Shown: positions 14,146-19,140 of the stretch, in pieces
How positions within the stretch are numbered: position 1 is the stretch's first letter
Layout: every line of letters starts with the position of its first letter
Source of the DNA: an uncultured Clostridia bacterium
GTDB lineage: Bacteria; Bacillota; Clostridia; Christensenellales; Aristaeellaceae
Length of the DNA stretch: 19,140 nucleotides
Assembly (NCBI GenBank): GCA_937907055.1
Contig: CALCTW010000097.1
Span: 1-19,140, forward strand
Direction of reading: 5' to 3'
Made by a program: the position numbers and the translations under genes
Notes under the pieces: model-generated
Databases searched by the model: none
What the model was told of the DNA's origin: nothing
What the model saw: the letters and a program-made list of their open reading frames with translations, nothing else

Positions 14146-15042
14146 TTGAAGATCAGCATCCATACACAGGTTCGAAAAAGCGCCATCTACAGCGTGATCA
14201 TCAACGCGCTGCAGATCCTGGCCATGCTGATCGTAACCGGAGCGATCCTGCTGAACGGCATTCAGCCCCTGCTCGGCACATTGGCCGGCACGGCGCTGGT
14301 GATCGTACTGGCCCTGATCGTCATCTGGGGCGCGGCCATGGACATCAGGGAAGCGGTGATCGCGGGAAATCTGAGCCGCGAATACACCGATCTCGGCACC
14401 ACCGTGGAGCAGATGAACGAGCTGAACATCGCCATGCGCGCGCAGCGGCATGATTTTCTCAATCATCTGCAGGTGGTCTACAGCCTGATGGAGATGGAAG
14501 AATACAACGAGGCGCGCGACTATATCAGCCGCGTGTACGGCGACATCCAGTCTCTGAGCAAGTCGCTCAAGACCCGCTGCGCCCCCGTCAACGCGCTGAT
14601 GCGCGTAAAGCTGGAGGAATGCGCCAAACGCGGCATTCAGGCGGAGCTGCTGGTGCGCGGCGCGTGGGCGGAGCTGCCCATTCCCGGCTGGGAAATGTGC
14701 CGCGTACTGGGAAATCTGATCGACAACGCCATGGACGCGATGAAAGAGACCGAAAACGCCCGTCTGACGATCACACTGGGCGAAAATGTGGATCAATACT
14801 ATTTTGAGGTCGCCAATAACGGCCCTGTGATCCCGGAAGAGAAGGCTGCCCGTATCTTTGAAGCCGGTTTCTCCTCCAAGGGTGAAGGCCGCGGGATGGG
14901 GCTGTACATCTCCCGGAATATCATGCGGGAGGGCGGCGGGGATCTGCTTTTGGCCGCCCCGGACGGCATGACCGCGTTCCGTGGCACGCTCCCCAAGTCT
15001 GCCAGGCTCGAAGCGGAGGCACACAATGGCGACCATCATTAA
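14146..15042 (+). CDS. Orphan sensor histidine kinase, SpoOB/DpiB-like
   Basis: The 298-residue protein has two membrane helices (about 13-36 and 42-62) with almost no loop, so it has no real extracellular sensor domain. A linker helix leads to the H-box RHDFLNHLQV (phospho-acceptor His102), of the kind seen in SpoOB-like kinases such as the citrate and AgrC groups. The ATPase end is complete, with N-box NLIDNAMDAM, FSSKGEGRGMGLYISRNIM for the F and G boxes, and a C-terminal strand. It should be an active kinase, unlike Spo0B itself. The start is TTG at 14146 with GAGGA 10 nt upstream; no in-frame ATG fits. It lies between dnaE and a SpoU gene, overlapping the latter by 17 nt. No response regulator is in the window, so the partner and signal are unknown. 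Confidence 0.88.
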   Translation: MKISIHTQVRKSAIYSVIINALQILAMLIVTGAILLNGIQPLLGTLAGTALVIVLALIVIWGAAMDIREAVIAGNLSREYTDLGTTVEQMNELNIAMRAQRHDFLNHLQVVYSLMEMEEYNEARDYISRVYGDIQSLSKSLKTRCAPVNALMRVKLEECAKRGIQAELLVRGAWAELPIPGWEMCRVLGNLIDNAMDAMKETENARLTITLGENVDQYYFEVANNGPVIPEEKAARIFEAGFSSKGEGRGMGLYISRNIMREGGGDLLLAAPDGMTAFRGTLPKSARLEAEAHNGDHH

Positions 15043-15850
15043 TATCACCGATCTGACCCTGCCGGATCTGCTCCCCTACACCGGCCTCACGGAAGCCCAG
15101 CTGCGCAATCGTCAGCACAAAGAACAGGGGCTTTTCATCGCCGAGAGCGAAAAGGTGATCCTGAGCGCCCTTCAGGCAGGCTATATCCCCGTCAGCATGC
15201 TGATGGAGGACCGTAAACTGAAAACCACCGAAGCCCTGCTCGCGGCGGTGGGCGATATCCCTGTCTATACCGGCGCGCGTGATCTGCTCAGCCGCCTGAC
15301 CGGCTATGCCCTCACCCGCGGCGTACTGTGCCTGATGCGCAGAAAGCCGCTGCCGGATCCGGATATGCTCCTGAAAAACGCGAAGCGTATCGCCGTGCTT
15401 GAAAACATCACAGACGCCAGCAATGTGGGGGCCATCCTGCGCAGCGCGGCAGCGCTGAAGCTGGACGCCGTGCTGCTCTCCCCCTCCTGCTGTGATCCGC
15501 TGTGCCGCAAATCCATCCGTGTCAGCATGGGCACGGCCTTCAGGATCCCGTGGACCTATCTCAGTGATTCCGCGTCGGATTGGCCGGGCACAGGCATGCA
15601 GCTGCTGAAAAAGCACGGCTTTCTGACTGCCGCGCTGGCACTGGACGCGCGCGCGGTCAGCATCCGCGATGAAAGATTAAAACAGGCGGAAAAGACCGCC
15701 CTGATCCTCGGCACGGAGGGCGACGGTCTGAGCGCTGAAACGCTGTCCCTCAGCGATATGACCGTCATCATCCCCATGCGGGAGGGCGTGGATTCACTCA
15801 ATGTGGCCGCCGCGGCAGCCGTAGCCTTCTGGGAGATCGGCGCGGAATAA
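15026..15850 (+). CDS. SpoU/TrmH-family RNA 2'-O-methyltransferase
   Basis: This enzyme uses SAM to methylate ribose 2'-OH in tRNA or rRNA. Of 274 residues, the first 100 or so form a substrate-binding domain with NRQHKEQGLFIAESEKVI, the usual start of this group. The C-terminal knotted SPOUT domain has the three motifs: LENITDASNVGAILRSAAAL, LILGTEGDGLS and IPMREGVDSLNVAAAAAVAFWE. I chose the ATG at 15026 over the one at 14981 because GCGGAGG lies just upstream with proper spacing, and this gives the expected length. It overlaps the kinase gene end, so it is probably translationally coupled. The substrate nucleotide cannot be deduced from sequence alone. A strong terminator follows. Confidence 0.92.
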   Translation: MATIINITDLTLPDLLPYTGLTEAQLRNRQHKEQGLFIAESEKVILSALQAGYIPVSMLMEDRKLKTTEALLAAVGDIPVYTGARDLLSRLTGYALTRGVLCLMRRKPLPDPDMLLKNAKRIAVLENITDASNVGAILRSAAALKLDAVLLSPSCCDPLCRKSIRVSMGTAFRIPWTYLSDSASDWPGTGMQLLKKHGFLTAALALDARAVSIRDERLKQAEKTALILGTEGDGLSAETLSLSDMTVIIPMREGVDSLNVAAAAAVAFWEIGAE

Positions 15851-15882
15851 ACACAGTTTTTCACCATGCCAATGCATCATAA

Positions 15883-15918
15883 AAGGGATCGCCCCATTTG
15901 GGACGATCCCTTGTTTTT
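15883..15918 (+). terminator. Intrinsic terminator after the SpoU gene
   Basis: AAGGGATCG (15883-15891) pairs with CGATCCCTT (15904-15912), with a further CCC/GGG inside the loop. GTTTTTT follows. It also faces the end of the convergent degV-type gene at 15935. Confidence 0.88.
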
Positions 15919-15934
15919 TCGTTTTCTGATATAA

Positions 15935-16777
15935 TCACTTGTGCATGAACAGAATACCCAGCGTGCCGGGGCCGCAATGGCAGGTGACGGTGCAGCCGGC
16001 CTCGGTCTCCACCACCTCATCAAAATGCTGATACTGATCGATCAGCGCGCGGGCCTGCTCCACATACTGCGGATCCAGCCGGGAATGGGTGATGAAGATG
16101 AGGGATGTATCCAGATCGTCACGGCCCTCCAGCCGCTCCTTGATATAGCCCTCCAGGCACTTGCCGAACTGGCCGCGATATTTTTCGCTCACGCCCATCG
16201 CGCCGTCCTTCACCTTGATGCAGGGCTTGATCTTCAGCAGATTGGCCCCCAGCAGGGTCACGGAAGAGCAGCGGCCGCCCTTCTTCATGTAAGCCAGCTG
16301 ATCCAGAATGAAGCTGGCTTCCACACGCGGCAACGCGGCTTTCACCTCCGCCAGAATGGTATCGATGTCCTTGCCCTCGCGGATCAGACGGGCGATCAGC
16401 ATGACCACCAGACCCTGACCGGTGGAAAGGTTGGCGCTGTCCACCACGTAGACATTCTGATAACCCTTCGCCGCGGTCATCGCGTTCTGATAGCAGGTGG
16501 AGAATTTGCTGCCGATGGTAACGATGATCACGGCATCATACGCAGGGGCAAACTCCTGCAGCTTCTCGTCATAATCATCCACGTTATTGGCGCTGGTGGA
16601 GCAGAGCGCTCCCCCGTTGTCCACATGATCGCAGATCTCGTCCGGCGTGATATCCACCCGGTCGCGGTAGGCCTTTCCGTCCTTCACAACGCCAAGGGGG
16701 AATACGTGAATATCATGTTCCCGGATCTGTTCCGGGGAAAGATCGGCAGTAGAATCTGTACAAAGCTTGATTTTCAT
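15935..16777 (-). CDS. DegV family protein (fatty-acid binding, FakB-like)
   Basis: DegV proteins bind one fatty acid in a deep pocket; FakB members present it to the kinase FakA for phospholipid synthesis. The 280-residue length is standard. Visible family features are the N-terminal CTDSTADLSPE, CSTSANNVDDY near residues 59-69 (Ser/Thr that contact the carboxylate head in the family), TIGSKFSTCYQNA, the VVDSANLSTGQG turn, the KKGGRCS motif of the second domain and a C-terminal CHCGPGTLGILF. The ATG has GAGGAG 6 nt upstream. It is transcribed alone from its own promoter. There is no fakA neighbour, so a FakB role is likely only by family. Confidence 0.92.
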   Translation of the reverse strand: MKIKLCTDSTADLSPEQIREHDIHVFPLGVVKDGKAYRDRVDITPDEICDHVDNGGALCSTSANNVDDYDEKLQEFAPAYDAVIIVTIGSKFSTCYQNAMTAAKGYQNVYVVDSANLSTGQGLVVMLIARLIREGKDIDTILAEVKAALPRVEASFILDQLAYMKKGGRCSSVTLLGANLLKIKPCIKVKDGAMGVSEKYRGQFGKCLEGYIKERLEGRDDLDTSLIFITHSRLDPQYVEQARALIDQYQHFDEVVETEAGCTVTCHCGPGTLGILFMHK

Positions 16778-16817
16778 AGAGATCTCCTCTCTCGTGCCCT
16801 ATTCTTGGCACCCTGCC

Positions 16818-16846
16818 ATTATAACCGAGAAGCGGCGATTGTTCAA
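16818..16846 (-). promoter_or_regulatory. Sigma-A promoter of the degV-type gene
   Basis: Minus strand TTGAAC (16846-16841), a 17-bp spacer and TATAAT (16823-16818). The leader is about 35 nt. Confidence 0.75.
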
Positions 16847-16901
16847 GATTTTGATCCATTTTCATCATGATCAAACCCTCGTTTTCCGCCTCAAAGAACG
16901 A

Positions 16902-16930
16902 TTGCCAACATCGCTGCTCCGCGGTATAAT
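16902..16930 (+). promoter_or_regulatory. Sigma-A promoter of the GH8 operon
   Basis: TTGCCA at 16902-16907, a 17-bp spacer and consensus TATAAT at 16925-16930. The start is predicted near 16937. Confidence 0.78.
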
Positions 16931-16942
16931 AGGGGTTACAAA

Positions 16943-16956
16943 CGCATGATCATGCG
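16943..16956. promoter_or_regulatory. Perfect 14-bp palindrome, candidate operator
   Basis: CGCATGATCATGCG is its own reverse complement and lies at about +7 to +20 of the predicted transcript. This is a typical place for a repressor to block transcription of a sugar-responsive operon. No regulator gene is adjacent. Confidence 0.5.
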
Positions 16957-16982
16957 GATCATCTACAAAAGAGGAACAAGCG

Positions 16983-18113
16983 ATGACAGCAGTATTTCAC
17001 CCTGATTACCGCAACTATTTTGAACTGATCGGGATCGACAGTGAGACCGCGAAAAAACGTGTACAGGATACCTTTGACCAAATGTTTTTTGACCCTGAAG
17101 AAAAGATCTGGCACGATACCGATCCCGATGCCGCCTGTCTTGTGGACACCGGCAACAACGACGCGCGCACCGAAGGCATGAGCTACGGCATGATGATGTG
17201 CGTGCAGATGGACCGGCAGGATCTTTTTGATAAACTGTGGCAGTTTTCCCTGCGCTATATGTACATGACCGAGGGCAAGCACGCCGGCTATTTTGCCTGG
17301 AGCGTGCAGCTGGACGGCAAAAAGAACGCGTGGGGGCCCGCGCCGGACGGCGAGGAATATTTCGCCGCGGCGCTGTTCATGGCTGATGCCCGCTGGGGAA
17401 AAGGCAAGTGGGATTACGCCGCGCAGGCCAGGGAACTTCTCCGCCACTGCGTGCATCAGTCCGAGATGGTCGAAGGCGGCTTCCCCATGTGGGATCCGGA
17501 TAATCACTACATCCGCTTTGTGCCCGAAACGCTCTGGAGCGATCCCAGTTATCATCTGCCCCATTTTTATGAATTGTTCGCCCTGCTGGCGGATGAAGCG
17601 GACCGCCCCTTCTTCAGGCAGGCCGCGCAGGCCAGCCGGGATTATATCGCCCTTTGCGCCCATCCGCAGACCGGTCTCAGCGCCGAGTACGCGGAATATG
17701 ACGGCCGGATGCATGAATTCATCGGCAAAAAATTCGCTTTCTACAGCGATGCCTACCGTGTGGCGGAAAATATCGCCCTGCATCATATCTGGTGCGGCCC
17801 GGACAGGCGGCTGGATGACATCGCCTTCCGGCAGCAGCAGTTCCTGAAGACGCATCCGGCGTGCATGGAATGGGCCTGCGATCTGGACGGCACCCTGCAC
17901 ACGACCGAAGTCATGCATCCCGTGGGGCTGCTGGCCACGGTCGCGGCTGCCTCCGCCGTCACGGAGGACAAGGAGTGGCTACAGCGCTTTTGGGATACAC
18001 CGCTTCGCAAGGGTACACGCCGCTACTATGATAACTGCCTGTACCTCTTCTGCATGATGATGCTGAGCGGCAATTACAGGCTCTACCTGCCGTCATCCAT
18101 CCCTCAAGTCTGA
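16983..18113 (+). CDS. GH8 enzyme, reducing-end xylose-releasing exo-oligoxylanase type
   Basis: This is an (alpha/alpha)6-barrel glycoside hydrolase of family 8, likely removing single xylose units from the reducing end of xylo-oligosaccharides. The 376 residues lack a signal peptide, as expected for the cytoplasmic Rex group. The expected catalytic residues are in place: general acid Glu64 in DARTEGMSYGMM, Asp122 in WGPAPDGEEYFAAAL and the base Asp256 in FYSDAYRV. Their spacing follows the characterised Bacillus halodurans enzyme (Glu70, Asp128, Asp263). Other family landmarks are FAWSVQLDG and GGFPMWDPDNHYIRF. The ATG has GAGGA about 8 nt upstream. The gene leads a two-gene unit and is separated from the next gene by 13 nt. 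Substrate is inferred from the subfamily; activity on other beta-1,4 oligomers cannot be excluded. Confidence 0.9.
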   Translation: MTAVFHPDYRNYFELIGIDSETAKKRVQDTFDQMFFDPEEKIWHDTDPDAACLVDTGNNDARTEGMSYGMMMCVQMDRQDLFDKLWQFSLRYMYMTEGKHAGYFAWSVQLDGKKNAWGPAPDGEEYFAAALFMADARWGKGKWDYAAQARELLRHCVHQSEMVEGGFPMWDPDNHYIRFVPETLWSDPSYHLPHFYELFALLADEADRPFFRQAAQASRDYIALCAHPQTGLSAEYAEYDGRMHEFIGKKFAFYSDAYRVAENIALHHIWCGPDRRLDDIAFRQQQFLKTHPACMEWACDLDGTLHTTEVMHPVGLLATVAAASAVTEDKEWLQRFWDTPLRKGTRRYYDNCLYLFCMMMLSGNYRLYLPSSIPQV

Positions 18114-18126
18114 AAGGAGCAACCGG

Positions 18127-19041
18127 ATGACCCCGCATGAAAAAAGCCTGCGGCTCACGCAGGCTATCAGTGAATATATCATCCGGAACGCGCCGGTCAT
18201 CCCCTACACACCGGAGGAAGTCCACCGGGCAGAGCGTTCATTTACGGATGAAGAGAAACAGGTGCTGCGCGACGCCGGATGGCTGAACGATGATTTTGAA
18301 TGCTGGTATGTGACCGACCGTTTTCAGCGCGCGCTTGGGATCGAAGAACAGGCTGATGACGATTTTCTCCGCCTGCTGTATCAGAACGCGCGGCGGCTGG
18401 AAAAAGCCGATCTGGAAAAGGATCTGTATCTCCGCCACATCCGTGTCCCCGAAACGCGGCTGGGGCGGTTTCAGTTAAAACTCATGACCTACGCCCGCGG
18501 CGAATTTCTGCAATGGGACATGCCGGATCTTTCCGCCCGCACCGTTGTGCCCAAACTGGCCTTCTTCACGCAGCCCGTCCGCTTTCCGGCGGTCTATGAG
18601 GGCAATATGCCCTGGGTGAGCGTGTGTCCCAGTGAGATCAACAGCATGGGGCCGGATGTGATGAAGGCGCACGGTCACACGCTGGTCCTTGGGCTGGGGC
18701 TGGGCTGGTATCCTTTTCAGATCAGCGAACTGCAGCAGGTCGAGAGCGTGACCGTGATCGAACTGCAAAGCGAGATCATCGCGCTGTTTGAGCAGCACAT
18801 CCTGCCGCAGTTTCCGCACCGGAATAAAATCAGGGTCATCCGCGCGGATGCCTTTGAGTATCTGAAGGATGTACAGCCCGGTCAGTATGACTTCTGCTAC
18901 GCGGATATCTGGGAAAGTCAGGTGGACGGCGCGGCAGCGTACAAGAAGATCCTGCCCCACGAAGAAAGGCTCCGGGGCACCGAATTCGCCTACTGGATCA
19001 AAAAGGAGATCCTGTGGCAGCTCCGAAATGAAGAAGACTGA
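18127..19041 (+). CDS. Uncharacterised protein with a methyltransferase-like Rossmann core
   Basis: I do not recognise this 304-residue protein as a named family. The N-terminal half (about 1-165) is helical and charged, with no clear motif. The C-terminal half resembles a class I SAM-binding fold of the spermidine-synthase kind: a glycine loop LVLGLGLGW (186-194), a second strand ending in acid VTVIEL (Glu212), VIRADAFEYL with Asp241 after strand 3, and YDFCYADIWES (254-263) in the place of motif IV. A catalytic motif specific to any methylase is not obvious. AAGGAG lies about 8 nt before the ATG and directly follows the GH8 stop, so the two are co-translated. There is no signal peptide or membrane segment. 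The link with an exo-oligoxylanase is not explained by known pathways. SAM binding is inference. Confidence 0.75.
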   Translation: MTPHEKSLRLTQAISEYIIRNAPVIPYTPEEVHRAERSFTDEEKQVLRDAGWLNDDFECWYVTDRFQRALGIEEQADDDFLRLLYQNARRLEKADLEKDLYLRHIRVPETRLGRFQLKLMTYARGEFLQWDMPDLSARTVVPKLAFFTQPVRFPAVYEGNMPWVSVCPSEINSMGPDVMKAHGHTLVLGLGLGWYPFQISELQQVESVTVIELQSEIIALFEQHILPQFPHRNKIRVIRADAFEYLKDVQPGQYDFCYADIWESQVDGAAAYKKILPHEERLRGTEFAYWIKKEILWQLRNEED

Positions 19042-19060
19042 TATTAAAAGAATACTGTTC

Positions 19061-19085
19061 ACCGGTACAGCAGCCCTGTACCGGT
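19061..19085 (+). other. Strong hairpin after the GH8 operon
   Basis: Perfect 10-bp stem ACCGGTACAG (19061-19070) with CTGTACCGGT (19076-19085), 5-nt loop, 20 nt after the last stop codon. No T-run follows, so it is not a complete terminator by itself; it could protect the mRNA 3' end. Confidence 0.6.
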
Positions 19086-19097
19086 CAGACCATCAAC

Positions 19098-19135
19098 AAA
19101 GGCACGATTTTCGCGAGAGGGAGAATCGTGCCTTT
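19098..19135 (+). terminator. Probable terminator at the window end
   Basis: Perfect 12-bp stem AAAGGCACGATT (19098-19109) with AATCGTGCCTTT (19124-19135), 14-nt loop. Only 5 further bases are visible, so the T-rich tail cannot be judged fully. Confidence 0.7.
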
Positions 19136-19140
19136 GTCAT

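Noticed and set aside
14981..15025. Longer start for the SpoU methylase
   Set aside because: GCGGAGG before 15026 supports the shorter form; the extension overlaps the kinase C-terminus and looks non-native.
14122..15048. Minus-strand frame of 308 codons
   Set aside because: Antisense of the histidine kinase, whose H, N and G boxes are clear.
15941..16870. Plus-strand frame of 309 codons
   Set aside because: Antisense of the DegV gene; no domain.
16959..17918. Minus-strand frame of 319 codons
   Set aside because: Antisense of the GH8 gene, which has all expected catalytic residues.

Overview
The window looks like a chromosomal segment from an uncultured or poorly characterised gut- or rumen-type Clostridia (Firmicutes). 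This is an inference. It rests on strong AGGAGG-type ribosome binding sites, sigma-A promoters with 17-bp spacers, an rplM-rpsI pair, a clostridial-style feo cluster with a small Cys-rich partner, a SpoU methylase, a DegV protein and a family-8 oligosaccharide hydrolase. No rRNA, tRNA, CRISPR array, insertion sequence or phage gene was seen.

Layout. (1) Positions 1-515 hold the 3' part of a HAD-type phosphatase that looks broken at its 5' end, closed by a terminator that also faces the next gene. (2) Positions 526-1704 hold a single cysteine desulfurase gene on the minus strand with its own promoter. (3) Positions 1742-2876 hold rplM-rpsI with a promoter, a structured leader that may be an L13 autoregulatory leader, and a terminator. 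(4) Positions 2878-6570 are a lower-GC stretch with two convergent genes for predicted extracytoplasmic beta-repeat proteins: a secreted WG-repeat protein and a membrane-anchored RCC1-like protein whose frame is cut by one TAG codon. (5) Positions 6688-10440 hold a complete iron-uptake operon on the minus strand: DtxR-like regulator with a C-terminal FeoA domain, feoA, feoB and a 48-residue FeoB-associated Cys-rich membrane protein. Its promoter is flanked by two near-identical 14-bp sites. (6) Positions 10509-15912 hold dnaE, an orphan histidine kinase and a SpoU-family RNA methyltransferase on the plus strand. (7) Positions 15935-16846 hold a DegV lipid-binding protein on the minus strand. 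(8) Positions 16902-19135 hold a two-gene unit with a cytoplasmic GH8 enzyme like the reducing-end xylose-releasing exo-oligoxylanase and a protein with a methyltransferase-like Rossmann core. It has a promoter, a perfect 14-bp palindrome in the leader and two strong hairpins at the end.

How the parts fit. The feo operon is a self-contained Fe(II) import module with its own regulator, but that regulator has lost all the usual DtxR/MntR metal ligands. The GH8 unit points to intracellular finishing of xylo-oligosaccharides. The rest is mainly housekeeping (translation, replication, Fe-S/thiolation, RNA modification). I saw no clear new defence or mobile system. The most promising items are the metal-ligand-less DtxR protein with its twin operators, the TAG-split RCC1-like gene, and the uncharacterised GH8 partner protein.

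Base composition changes sharply near 6.68 kb: sampled lines to the left are about 38-48% GC (the ribosomal genes appear higher), and a sampled line to the right is about 63%.
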